Origin: Malus domestica
Taxonomy: Eukaryota; Streptophyta; Magnoliopsida; Rosales; Rosaceae
Direction: 5' to 3'
NCBI RefSeq assembly: GCF_042453785.1
Contig: NC_091661.1
Coordinates: forward strand, 27,147,501-27,211,500
Length of the DNA: 64,000 bases
Below, in pieces: positions 49,730-61,183 of the stretch (within the stretch, counting starts at the first letter, position 1; every line of letters starts with the position of its first letter). The notes under the pieces are model-generated. The model ran no database searches, was not told the DNA's origin, and saw nothing but the letters and a program-made list of their open reading frames with translations. The translations under genes and the position numbers were made by a program.

Positions 49730-50893
49730 TCAGAAAGGAGGATCAGTTGATATGGTAAGACTAGCATCTTGTAAGCCAGAAGGAACATCGAATCCTGACA
49801 TGAAGTCATCACCAAAGATCACAGCACCTGCCGCCAGCGCTCCAGCACCGATTCCCATTCCAACACCAGCTGCTCCTCTACGGCCCGGCGGTGCTCCAGA
49901 TGCTGGCATATTGATATATGTCTCCTGCATTCGATCTGTTCTCGGGATAAAAGTAGGTATGTAGCCAACATTAGAAGGCGGGGGAGGCGGTGATGGAGTT
50001 CTAGGCGGCTGATAGCTCGGCCCGCCTGCTGGTGGGTAGCTTGGCCCCCCTGCTGGTGGGTAGCTTGGCCCCCCTGCTGGGGGGTAGCTTGGTCTGTTTG
50101 CTGGCAGGTAGTTTGGTCCGCCTGCGGGCGGGTAACTGGTTGCGCTGGCTGGTGGGTAACTTGGTCCGACTGCAGATGGATTGGAATAGTTTGGAGGGAA
50201 AGGCATTGGTTGTGCATATGGGGAGTTGATACGGAATTGATCTTCCGGCCTTTGTTGTCGAGCTACAGGTCGTATCGCTGGTGCAGATCCGTCTCCGGTA
50301 GCCAAGGTGATAGTAATGCTGTTATCCATAGGTCCTCCTTCACTGCCTAAAAACAGAATTGAAGTCGATAACCACATCACATTCGAAACTCAATTTATAC
50401 AAGATCTTTCGAAGTTTTTCGATGAATTATGAATACCTGTGTACGAGCTTCGAGCTTCCATATCCTCAGAAATACGTATTGAGACATCGACGAACCCTTG
50501 AGGTTTGTTGGAATTCTTTTTCCGCAACTGGTAGCTCCCAACTTCTTCAGCTCCATGCCTCGGAGCCTCAGAGTTCTTGTTATGCTTAGCCAGAAACTCT
50601 CTCAGGACAATAGTTGCCGTCCCCTGAAGCTTTTCCCGGAGGAAGATAGGCTCTCTGCTGTACACCTCAACGTGCAGCGCCAGATCCTGCAAGTCCGCCT
50701 CCGAGCCCTCAATCAAGGTAGCAAACTTGGTTCTCCACACCGGATTCTCATTTCCAGAAGCATCAATCTTGGTGCAGTACTTGTTATTCGGATTAGTCCA
50801 CCCAACAGCATACCACTGGAGCTTCCACAACGAAGACGAACGCCTGAGCCCTCGGGCGGATATCAAGCACACTTCAACCCAGAGCTTCCCCAT
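49730..50893 (-). CDS. SRC2-like C2-domain protein
   Basis: Two exons, 50893-50437 and 50346-49730, are joined within a Gly codon and give 357 residues. Residues 1-~140 are an N-terminal C2 domain (MGKLWVEVCLISARGL start, WYAVGWTNPNNKYCTKID, NPVWRTKF, LALHVEVYS). The middle is Pro-rich with a perfect or near-perfect GPSYPPAG repeat (about seven units). The C-terminus is Gly/Ala-rich (GVGMGIGAGALAAGAVIFGDD), which in SRC2 proteins forms a short membrane-associated tail. SRC2 homologues bind membranes through the C2 domain, move from ER to vacuole and answer cold, and some promote RBOHF activity. Few acidic calcium ligands are obvious in the C2 loops, so calcium dependence is uncertain. The gene is convergent with ATG18. 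Confidence 0.88.
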
Positions 50894-51168
50894 GCCAGGC
50901 TAGTTGAAGGAAAGGGAGGAGCTGAGAGACAACTTTCTTGAAGAAAAAGAAGGGAAGCTGTTTAAGCATTATCTAAACTGCTACTTTACTTTGGAGGTGA
51001 GATAACTTTTATACCGTACCGACATTGTGGGGTAACGATAACCCCTTTTGTCAAACTTCTTTTCCCAGCCAAAAGTGCTTCACAGATGGGCAGGAATCGG
51101 TAATTAACAATACAAAAAACACACATGACGAATTGAGCATGTAATAAAGTTAAAAACAATATCGGCGT
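50894..51168. promoter_or_regulatory. Upstream region of the SRC2-like gene
   Basis: About 275 bp upstream on the minus strand. No motif beyond AT-rich sequence can be assigned with confidence. Confidence 0.3.
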
Positions 51169-51553
51169 TGTTAGAGTAGGGCTCAACGGATCCACCGATC
51201 CAAAAATCCAACATGATATCAGAGCCAGGTTTGAGCCTCTGCAAGCCAATGAGCTTGTCACCAAGAAGGAAACAAGCTAGGACTCTTAATAGAGAGCCGA
51301 CCTCTGAGTTCCATTGAAAACAAGTCTGGACTCTTAACATAGAGCCGATCTCTGAGTTTCAATTGCTAATGTGTGGATCTTCATGTGTGAACCACTAAAT
51401 GGGGTTACACGTGAGGGGGAGTGTTGGAATCCCACATCGACGGGTGCAAAAGAAAACAATGGGTTTAAATATGATTGCCTCGAGGCATTTTGTGATTAAA
51501 TCTCACACCTGACGGATTGCTCAATTCTAACTCATATCCTAAAAAATCCAACA
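51169..51553 (+). mobile_element. Miniature LTR (TRIM-like) relic
   Basis: A partial left repeat at 51169-51213 ends ATCCAACA. It is followed at once by an initiator-Met primer site (TGATATCAGAGCC), a ~210 bp interior, a purine tract GAGGGGGAG, and a 132 bp right repeat (51422-51553) that starts TGTTGGAATCCCACATCG and ends AAAATCCAACA. Total length is under 0.4 kb with no coding sequence, as in TRIM elements. It is broken and clearly older than the other LTR copies here, since its repeats no longer match in length. Confidence 0.7.
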
Positions 51554-52060
51554 AATATGACTTTGAAGGCTATCTGTAACAATGAGACTATTAGTCTTAC
51601 AGGTAGACTAGCTTACTCCCTCCCTCCTTCAAGAGAAGAGTCCATTTTGGGTCTCGAATGTCGATGCTTCAGCCAAGGGTATATCGAGGCTGGGGTTGAC
51701 GATTTCTTGGTCTTCTTGCATTCTAAGGTATTTAAAAGGGGTGGAACTTGCAATAGCTTTCGACCGGCATGTTTATTCATCTGTTGATTGCCTTCAGGAT
51801 CAGTTGGAACACTACATATATACATCATTGCAATGGAGGCCAAAATGACATCCCCAAAGCCACACCCTTAGAAGAATGACCTGAAATTAAGATTTACAGC
51901 AGATATATTTTCACCAACTTGAGGCTTTTCGGCATTCAAACGAGATTGGTATAATTTGTTACCTCTCATCTTCTGAGCAAAGGGCTGCTATGTCGTATAG
52001 ATGTCTCTACTTGTGAGTATTCTGCACAAGTAATGGAAAGCTTTTTTCTCATTTGAGCGT
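51554..52060. other. Intergenic between TRIM relic and receptor-like protein relic
   Basis: No supported gene. A short open stretch at 51557-51787 has no family resemblance. Confidence 0.35.
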
Positions 52061-52870
52061 CTAATCCACATAGGAAATTGGTTGTAAGAGAGGTTTACAG
52101 TATGCAACTGCGAAGATATGTTCCAAAACCAAGTCGGTGGTATCTGAAATTCCTGTATTGGGTAGGATTAGAACCACCAATTGCGTTTGATTCTGATTCC
52201 ACATAGGAAATTCAGGCCCTGGATGCCAATAATCCAACCATAAACGCCGAAGTTGGAAAGGAGAAATCCAGTCTCGACTAGTTTTCAAAGTCTAGTAAAC
52301 GGTATCGTCCTCCATCTTGCTCAACTATTCGCAGTACCATCCTATCTGCACTAAAATTCTTGTTCAATGGTGGTCCGCAAATTTCATTGCCGATAAAGCC
52401 AGACAAATCAAGACTTTGAAGCCGAGTGCTTATTAGAATTTCTCCAGTCAAAATGTTGTAGGACTCAGAAATTTCAAACTCCTCATGCTTTGTGCAATTT
52501 CTCCCTGAACCATTCAAAATGTGGTCAGCAATGAAGATTTGAATGGTTCACTAATTCAACACCATTAGAGGTGAAAACAATGCTTTCAGCTTAATCAAAT
52601 TTTACTTTTATCATCATAAAAGTGGATAATCACCAAATTAATCTTCTGAGTTCTGGCTGGGAACTGGCAAATAACAATAGAAGTGCTTGTTTGAACATCG
52701 TAAGTGCTAGTTTTTCGCCAATGCCATGCGCAGATTTCCGTTGCATAAACCAACACTCAAAATTCAGGAATGGTTGCAAAGTTGGAAACCTGGTCATCAG
52801 TAGTATGTTTGACAGCTCTAATCGGCATCGCCATGAATTTATGTTGTATAACTTATATGACTCAAGTACG
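52061..52870 (-). pseudogene. Scrambled relic of an HcrVf-like receptor-like protein
   Basis: Three pieces of the same family lie on the minus strand in the wrong relative order. At 52870-52700 is a signal-peptide region matching the start of the copy at 59465 (TGATGACCAGGTTTC against TGATGATCAGGTTTC). At 52517-52278 is a C-terminal piece (TRLQSLDLSGFIGNEICGPPL then KNFSADRM). At 52288-52061 is a mid-LRR piece (PFQLRRLWLDYWHPGPEFPM, then TQLVVLILPNTGISDT). About 2.5 kb of the normal gene is missing. It is a dead copy produced by rearrangement within the cluster. Confidence 0.75.
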
Positions 52871-53061
52871 TGATGGGGATGAATACCTGAGACATCTCTA
52901 TATCGATGTTCAAACGGAAACTTGGTGCAACGAAAATTTGAAAACAATGCTTTCAGGTCATATCAAAGTGAATAGATTGTGTCATTGTAATTCTCGTTGT
53001 AACATTTGTAACATTTGCGACAAAATCACAACCAAGCAAAAAGAACAGCATTGTGTCAAAA

Positions 53062-56000
53062 TTATTCAACAATTACACCATAAATTTTTCCTACGATACT
53101 ATTTAGGAATCTTAAGATAACATTGCTCAATGGCGTGTCTACCAGCAACAAACCAAGTAAAGTCCAAAAACCGAACATGAATCCCAATCCCAAGCTAACA
53201 TAGAACCACTTGTCTTCAAGCAAATTGTATTCTCTGTCTTTCTCAACTGCTGCCGGTATCACCCGAGTTGCACTGCAATCGTCAAGTGGAGCACCACAGA
53301 GTTCATTGCCGATAAAGCTGGACGGATCAAGGCTCTGGAGCTGAGTGCTTTCTGGAATCTGTCCCATCAAATTGTTGTCGGACAAGTTTAAGTGACTCAA
53401 GAATGTCAAACTCCTCATGCTTTGAGGAATTTCTCCATCAAGCTGGTTCATCGAAAAGTCAAGAGATTCAATTCGTCTCAAGTTTCCAACCTTTGAAGGG
53501 ATTCCTCCAGTCAAAAGATTTTTTGATAAGTTCAGTGTTCGTAAATGGAGTAGGCTGGTCAGTTCCTCAGGGATCTCTCCGGATATAATGTTGTTCGAAA
53601 GGTCCATGCTAGTTACCAATCCAAGAATTTCGCGATATTCCATTTTTCTACCCTTGGTCACCAGGATTGCTTCGACTAGGTACCTCCCATAAGAAAAAAT
53701 GTCAAACAACAAAATATTCGGACTGTTTGAATTTGACAAGGTGGCCATGGCACTAAAATTGTGGAAGCATCTTGGTATTGTCCCTGAAAGATTGTTATCC
53801 GCTAGGTCCAAGATTTGGAGATTTATGAGATTACAGAGTTCATGAGGAATGTCTCCATGAAGCTTGTTCGAACGGAAGTTCAAAAGCATCAAATTTGAGA
53901 GGCTTTTCCCTATCCACATTGGCAAGCTTCCGATAAACTTATTCCCACCAAGGTCAACAACAGACAACTCGGTACAGTTCTGTAGGGACAGAGGTAATTC
54001 TCCGGATAGTTGATTATTGAGCAACTGCAATGATTTGAGGTTGAACAAGTATCCAATGGAGCTTGGAATGTACCCAGTTAAATTGTTGCTTTCCAAATTT
54101 AAGACCGCCAACTTTTGCCAATTCATCCAACAATCAGGAATTTTTCCGGTGAGAAGATTTTTTCCAAGATTGAGAAGATAGAGTTCTTTTGGTTCGTCCA
54201 CACTATCACAAAAGAAGCGGGAGACAGATCCGGAAAAGGATGAATTGGAAAGATCTAGCATATAAACTGTGGAGGGAAGCAAAGGTAATGAACCATTGAA
54301 CCGGTTAGAACCCATGTCGATCACTAATGAAGGGCCAACCACCATATCTTGAACCTCTCCACACAATTGATTGTGAGAGATATTCAAATAAAGTAATTGG
54401 AAGATAAGTTCCAAAACCAAGTTGGAATTGCACCCGAAATCCCTGTATTCGACAAGCTTAGAGACCAAACTTGAGTTTGTGATCGAAGCCAGTTAGGCAA
54501 TTCAGGCCCCAAATGCCAAGAATCTAGGTATAACTGGTGAAGTTGAAAAGGAGGAAGCCATTTTTTACTAGTATTCAGAATGAATGAGTTTCCTTTTGCA
54601 TTGAACTCCAGCAGTCTTGTGAGCCTAGTAAAATGGACTTCAGACACCACGCCTTCTAATGAATTATATGACACATCCAAATTCGTAAGAAATTCGAGCT
54701 GACCAATAATTTCTGGAAGTGTCCCATTGAATTGATTGTCAGAGATGTCTAGGTTAACTAGGAATGACAAATTCCCTAGTGACACTGGAACGGGACCTGA
54801 TATTGAATTACCAGAAAGATCAAGGTTGCTTAAACTTTTAAAATCTCCTATCTTCTCTGTCAAATGACCAGAAAGATTGCAATAACTCAACGACAAAGAC
54901 TTCATTTTAGCTGAAGCACACACACCGGACAAACTGTCGATGATTTCTGATACCTTTCCAACTGTGAAGTTGTTCATCGACAGATCAAGATCCATCAACT
55001 TACAAAGCTTTTCCAATGACTTTGGGATTTTCCCTTCCAGCTGATTATTATCCAACCGAAGGCTAACAATGGATGTCAATTTTCCAACGGAGCTTGAAAT
55101 TTCACCCTGCAAGTGATTGCTAGAAAGAAACAAGGACTCGAGATTGCTAAAACTGTACAGCCATTCAGGTATAGTACAATTGAAGAGGTTCGACTCGAGA
55201 TTAAGAACTTTAAGACCAGTCATGTTTAGAATACCATGTGGAATTGGTCCTTCAAGAGAATTGTATCCTAGATTCAAAGAAGCAAGGTCTTTATGGTTGA
55301 ACAGCCATTTGGGTATCGGAAGACTAAGATTGTTCAACGAGAAATCAATTTCCCTGAGAGAGCTGATGTTTTGTGGATAGTTTGGGATTGGACCCCGGAA
55401 ACCACAGTTACCGAGGGAAAGAGAAACTAGATTTTCAAGACTGAAAACCCATTTGGGAATCGAAGAAGCAAACATGTTTGCAGAAAGATCGAGAATGGCA
55501 AGCGAAGTAAAATTAATTGAAGGCAGAGGTGGAATGTGATCAAGTCTGCAGTCGAACATATGCAACTCTTTCAAAGAGGGGAGCATGTTTGTGACTTGCA
55601 ACCAGTCGGATGCTTTGCTAAGATCAACAGAGTTCATGTCCAGGTGTTCCAAATGAGAGAGACCAGAAATCCATTGAAGGTTCTCAGCCTTAAGCATGTA
55701 ATTACTGAGAGAGAGGTAGCGTAGACTCGAGAGATTTCCCAACTGATGAGGAATTATTCCTGCGAATCCTGCTTTTGAGAGGTTAAGATATCTTAAACTT
55801 CTAAGAGAACCAAAGAACTTTGGAACCTGTGCTTCTTGAAAATCATTGTTGCTTAAGTCCAAGTAGTTGAGATGCTTTAAATTGAGCAAAGAATGACTTA
55901 CCTTGCCACCCAAGGAAGAGTTGAAATTCAATGAAGGGTTGGAATTACCAAGATGAAGCTTGCGGATGTGACCAGTTAAGTCATCGCAGATAACTCCGGT

Positions 56001-56219
56001 CCAAGTACAACAGTCGGAATCTTCTTCATCAACCCACGAAGAAAGCCGATTTGCAGGGTCCTTGAGATCTTGCTTGAACATCAAAAGGGATTGCTTTTCG
56101 TTTTCTTTGCAAAGCGAAGTCCAGCCCAGATTTTCATTGCAGGAACCAAAACTAATTGAAATGGTTGCAATAGCTAGAGCCCTGATTAGAAGTAAAACAA
56201 CTATCATGGTTATGTCCAT
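53062..56219 (-). pseudogene. HcrVf-like LRR receptor-like protein, one frameshift
   Basis: Single-exon gene starting at 56219. Order: signal peptide (MDITMIVVLLLIRALAIATI), LRR N-cap with CKENEKQSLLMFKQDLKDPA and DCCTWTGVICDDLTGHI, about 30 extracellular LRRs broken by an island near KGRKMEYREILGLV, and a C-cap NELCGAPLDDC. An acidic spacer, one membrane span (FYVSLGLGFMFGFWTLLGLL) and a short basic tail follow, with no kinase. Full length would be about 1,045 residues, normal for Cf-9/HcrVf proteins. These sense pathogen effectors at the cell surface through SOBIR1/BAK1. The frame changes once near 54,395, at TTCCAATTACTTT on the minus strand, where one T appears lost: WNLSSN continues as LLYLNISHNQLCGEV in another frame. 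Everything else is open, so a sequencing slip or a very recent lesion is possible. Confidence 0.85.
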
Positions 56220-56661
56220 AAAGTTTTAGTTTATGAATTAGATGATGTGCGCGCGTGTGTATATATATACATATACATACACAATGGCAGACAGTCAGAC
56301 TTGTTGAACCTTTGACAATGTTGAAAGGTTGAAAATTCATGCAGAAATAATCAAAGCTTTGATTATTTTATTTTTTTCGGACTTTCATCTTCCCCCGAAA
56401 TTAACGGAAGGCAAAGTCACCAGCCTTCGTTTTCTTGAAAATTGACAGATCAACGTTCCATCGAAGTGGTGCTCTCTGACCAAATTGAGTGGTCGGTGGT
56501 GTCAAACAATCAGCCTATGCTAATATTAATCAAAAAGTTCACAAGTGGCAGCACCGCTCATGAATACAAGTTATATAGAACAGTCACTTGAGAAATGTAG
56601 TCGAAATACAAACTTTTACATTCAACGGGTAAAAACCAAGTCTTGCAATCTACAAAAGTAG
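56220..56661. promoter_or_regulatory. Spacer and promoter between receptor-like protein copies
   Basis: Upstream of 56219 (minus strand) are GTGTGTATATATATACATATAC-type sequence at 56255-56280 and a GTTGAACCTTTGACAATG stretch with a TTGAC core, the minimum of a WRKY W-box. No other feature is seen. Confidence 0.35.
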
Positions 56662-59465
56662 CTACATGTATTGAACAACTACATCGTGAAGTTTAAATAC
56701 AATGCTATTCAGGAATCCAGAAAGAAGAATGCTCCATGGCATGTTTACCAGCAAAGAAACAAGCACGCTCCAAAAATTGAAGAAGAATCCTAGTCCCAAG
56801 CTCAGGTAGAACCACTTATCTTCAAGTAAACGGTATCCTCCTCCTCTGTCTTGCTCAACTGTTGGCGGCACCATCCTATCTGCACTGCAATTCTTGTCCA
56901 GTGGAGCTCCGCCAAAGTTCATTGCCGATGAAGCAAGCTGACCAAGGCTCTAAAGCTGAGTGCTTTTTGGAATCTCTCCCGTCAAATTGTTGTAGGACAA
57001 GTTTAAGTTAATCAGAAATGTCAAACTCCTCGTGCTTTGGGGAATCCAACCATCAAGTTGGTTCATTGATAAATCCACAGACTCTAACCATTTCATGTTA
57101 ACAAGTTCTGAAGGGATTCTTCTGGTCAAAAGATTTTTGGATAGATTCAATGATTGCAAACCGCGGAGGCTGGTCAGTTCCTCAGGGATCTCTCCTGATA
57201 TCATGTTCTCTGAAAGGTCCATGATTACTACCAATCTAAGCATTATCCAACCATATTCTGCTTCTCTCCCCTTTGTCACCAACTTTACATTATCCAGATA
57301 AGTGTCGTACATCAACAATACCTTGTAAACATCTGGCGTGGTGGTCATGGCACTGAAATATCTTGGTATTATTCCGGAAAGGTTGTTATGTGCAAGGTCC
57401 AATACGTGGAGACTTTTCAGCTGACAGTTCATGAGGAATGTGTCCTGGAAGCTTATTTGAACGAATGTTCAGAACCCTCAAATTCGAAAGGCTCTCTCAA
57501 ATCCATGTTGGAAGGCTTCCGGAAAGCTTATTTTGGCCAAGGTCAACAAGAAGCAAATTCGAACAGTTTTGCATGGACAAAGGCAATTCTCCAGATAGAT
57601 GATTATCTTGCAACTGCAGTGCTTTCAGCTGTTTTCAGTACCCTATGGAGATTGGAATATTCCCAGTTAACTTGTTGCCTTTCAAGTTTAAAGTTAACAA
57701 CAATTTCCAGTTCATCAAACAATTAGGAATTTCTCCAGTGAGAAGATTGTCCCGAAGATATACAGAAGTAAGTTCTTTTGGCTCGTCCATCCTATCACCG
57801 AAGAAGTGGATGAGAGATCCAGAAAGTGAAGAGTTTGCAAGATTTAGTATCCTTACTGAGGAGGAAACCAGAGGCAATGACCCATTGAACTGGTTAGAAC
57901 TTAGGTCAATATGGCGCCCCACAACTATATTTTGAAGCTTCCCATGCATTTGGTTGTGGGAGAGATTTACAGTATGCAACTGCAAAGATATGTTCCAAAA
58001 CCAAGTTGGAATGGTATCTGAAATTCCTGCATTGGGTAGGCTTAGAACCACCAATTGCGTTTGTGTTTGAAGCCACATAGGAAAATCAGGCCCTAGATGC
58101 CAACAATCCAACCATAAACGCTGAAGTTGAAAAGGAGGAAGCCAATCCTCTTGCATTATTGGCATCTAGGGCGTGAGCTGACCCTATTCCTTGTAAGAAA
58201 TTATAAGATATATCGAAATCAGTCAGCATTCCGAGCTGACCAATACCTTCTGGAAGAGCTCCCTTAAACTGGTTGTGAGAAATGAGCAATCGGGTTAAGT
58301 GCGATAGATTTCCTAATGACTCTAGGATGAGACCTGATATTGAATTGCACGAGAGATCAAGGTGGATTATTCTTTTAAACTTTTCAACATGCTCTGTCAA
58401 ATGACCTGAAAGATTATTAGACCCCAACAACAATGACTCTATTCGAAATGAACTGCACCCGGACAAACTCTCAAAGACTTCAGATACACTTCCATGGAAC
58501 CTGTTGTGTGACAGATCAAGATGAATCAACTCACAAAGCTTGTCCAACGAAAGATCAGTTCCCTTGAGAGATGTAGTGGCATTTGTGGAGGGATGGATGG
58601 AAACTGAACCTTGGAAACCACAACTTTTGAGAGAAAGAGAAACTAGATTTGTAAGACTAAAAACCCATCTAGGCATCAAAGAATTAAATGGGTTCCCGAA
58701 AAGATCGAGGATGGAAAGGGAAGTAAAATTTATGATAGGCAGAAGAGGGGGAATGTGATCAAGTTGACAATAGACCATACGTAACTCTACCAAAGAGGGG
58801 AGCATGTTCACTGTTTTCAACCAGTTAGATGATTTGCTAAGATTAACAAAACTCATGTCGAGGTGTTTCAAGTGGGGAAGACCAGAAATCCATTCGAGAT
58901 TCTCAGCCTTCAGTGTGTCATCACGGAGGCCAAGATACCGTAGATTTGTGAGGTTTCCCAATTGAGGAGGAATTAATCCTTGAAAACCAGCTTCTGAGAT
59001 GTTAAGATATCGTAAAGTTTTAAGAGAACCAAAGAAGCTAGGAATCTGCAATCCTTGAAACTTGTTGTAACTCAAGTCCAAGTAGTTAAGATTCTTCAAA
59101 TGGAGCAAAGAAGGATTTACCTTACCACCCAACCAAGTATTCCTATAGTAGTTATCTCCATAAGACTCATGGATATCCTGATGAGAATTGGGATTAGTGA
59201 GGCGGAGCTCGCGAATGTGACCAGTTAAGTGATCACAGACAACTCCAGTCCAATTGCAACAGTCTCCATAACTAGTCCATGACAAGAGCCGATTTGAAGG
59301 ATCCTTAAGATCTTTCTTCAACATCAGAAGCGCTCGTTTCTGACCTTCTTTGCAAGGTACACCCGGACTTCCGCTGCGTAAACCGACACTGAAAAATGGA
59401 ATAATGGTTGCAATAGTTAGAAACCTGATCATCAGAGGTAAACCAGCTCTCATGGGGCTCTCCAT
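56662..59465 (-). pseudogene. HcrVf-like LRR receptor-like protein, decayed
   Basis: Starts at 59465 with a signal peptide (MESPMRAGLPLMIRFLTIAT), N-cap (CKEGQKRALLMLKKDLKDPS) and LRRs as in the copy at 56219. Compared with that copy, four to five LRRs are missing after about residue 280 (the frame jumps from NATTSLKGTDLSL to KLCELIHLDLSH). A further segment is lost near 58,180 with a frameshift (GSAHALDANNA replaces the expected SEVHFTRLTRL). In-frame stops lie near 57,635 and 57,515, another shift near 57,425, and a stop near 56,950 before a C-terminal piece with KWFYLSLGLGFFFNFW-type membrane span. Five or more lesions make this a pseudogene. The N-terminal 460 residues could still be translated as a secreted LRR fragment. 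Confidence 0.88.
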
Positions 59466-59502
59466 AAAGTTGAGTTATATGAATCAAGTATGAGCAATGA
59501 GG

Positions 59503-59510
<8 letters not shown>

Positions 59511-59536
<26 letters not shown>
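59511..59536. repeat. AT dinucleotide microsatellite
   Basis: Thirteen or so AT units, starting 45 bp upstream of the ATG of the decayed receptor-like protein copy. The neighbouring copy has a shorter interrupted tract at 56258-56268 in the same place. Confidence 0.9.
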
Positions 59537-59646
59537 TTCTAGATTAATAATTTCCACAACAAATTTCTTAAATAAGTTATATAATCTTTATTAAAGGAAT
59601 ATAAACTTATTTGTAGTCCACATTATTGACTAGATTTCATATCTTG

Positions 59647-59682
59647 AACGTCAAAGGTTGAAATATTTCAACATTTGACGTT
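59647..59682. repeat. Short perfect-type palindrome
   Basis: AACGTCAAAGGTTGAAATAT and the facing half ATTTCAACATTTGACGTT form a hairpin with about 16 bp arms and one mismatch. A further half-copy (CAACGTTTGATGTT) follows at 59699-59712. Confidence 0.6.
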
Positions 59683-61183
59683 CAAAATTTGAAATTGCAA
59701 CGTTTGATGTTCAAGCGTGAACAATGAACTAGACTATCAATTTCCAGTTGTTAGAGCTTTGATTTAGATTGTACAAGTAGTTGTGCTCGCGTGTTGTTGT
59801 GGGGTTAAAAATATTGTCTAAGGTGTAGAAAGTATTGAAAATATGTGTCAAAGAATATTGTTTATACATATATTACATCTGCAAACAAAATATGCATATT
59901 GTTAGAAAGAAAGAATGTGTTTACAAACTTGTAGTGAAAAATATAACAGAATCCTGGAACACTCAAATTATTGAATTAGTATACAAACTTATGTGTATTT
60001 ATACCAATACATACATGTGTGTGTTATATTTGGGGTCAATTCATGAATAAGACTAAATAGAGATGGTCTTTTTCACCCTGATGAAGTATGAAAACGTACG
60101 AGTATTTTGACTTTTACCACCAGAACAAAGAGCCGTCCTTATTCTTCACGAGTCAGTTCACCCCATACCATTAAGGACGGAGCTTGAAATTCTTCTAGTG
60201 GCGGCAACCCGAAAAATAACTAGCAAAACTTTACTATAGTATGGCTGCTTACACCCATAAGATAATGAGGATGATTTCAAATAATAACATATCACAGTTC
60301 CATCGTTACAAAATTGCACTGTAGTAGTGAAAAGTGGTAATGTGAATAGAAAAATCTTAACACGTGAGAGGGGAGAGAGGAGTTTTTTTGTTTGAATGAT
60401 GGAACAAAAACACTTGTAAATCGTGATCGTATAACATTTAATATGGAGTAGAAGTAGTTTTTAGATAGTGCTTGATATTAGATACATAAAAATAAATAAA
60501 TAAAAGCACACGACCGGAGTCTGAAAGTGGAATTGACAACAGTGCATGCTTCCAGTCCAAGGTCGACCAAAATTCAAATTTTTTGTCATCGTAATTTCAA
60601 AGAATTAGTCTTTTATTTATTTATACTAGCTTAAATAAACGTATTATGTATCACGATTTGACTTTGATCCCAAGATAGCTCTGTTTTCTTGTTCGAAAAT
60701 TGCCCGTTTTTGCTGCCGAGGACATATTTGGTTCCATCAAATTTTCAAATGTCGTGCCTTCCTTCAGTCACCCGCAGGCCGGCGAAGGCGGCAAGCTTAG
60801 TAAATCCAACTCGTGTACAACTGTATATATATACAAGCGATAATGAGAGAGGAAAATTGAACTTACAACCTTCGAGACGGAAGCAAATGTTAACCATTTT
60901 AACTACAAGCCTTTGGACCAATGTGGATGGTTATCAACGATGCTCCAATCTTAGTCAAGCTGTTATCAATAAAAAAGTTGGCAATTGAAAGCAACAAGCA
61001 GGAGATGGATTGTAATTGTCTAGGAAAAACCAAAACCAAAAGTTTGAGTTCATCTCAGCATTTTCATATAAACAACAAAGCATAACTTCAAACTCTTATG
61101 TTCTCACGAAATGGAAAAGGTACGATAAAATAGAACTGCGGGCACACTGACATGTTTAGTCACGCAACATATTCATCCAACCT

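Larger units (their letters stand above)
59466..61183. other. Intergenic region upstream of the receptor-like protein cluster
   Basis: No gene is supported. It holds an AT microsatellite and a strong short palindrome (annotated separately). The last ~150 bp before 61184 is probably the 3' untranslated region of the bromodomain gene. Confidence 0.4.

Noticed and set aside
51169-51553. Cassandra element carrying a 5S rRNA-like promoter
   Set aside because: Only the CCCACATCG motif agrees; I could not find the A, intermediate and C boxes of 5S rRNA.
60689-60988. Plus-strand open frame of 99 codons in intergenic DNA
   Set aside because: No family motif, no clear splice or promoter context, and composition like the flanks.
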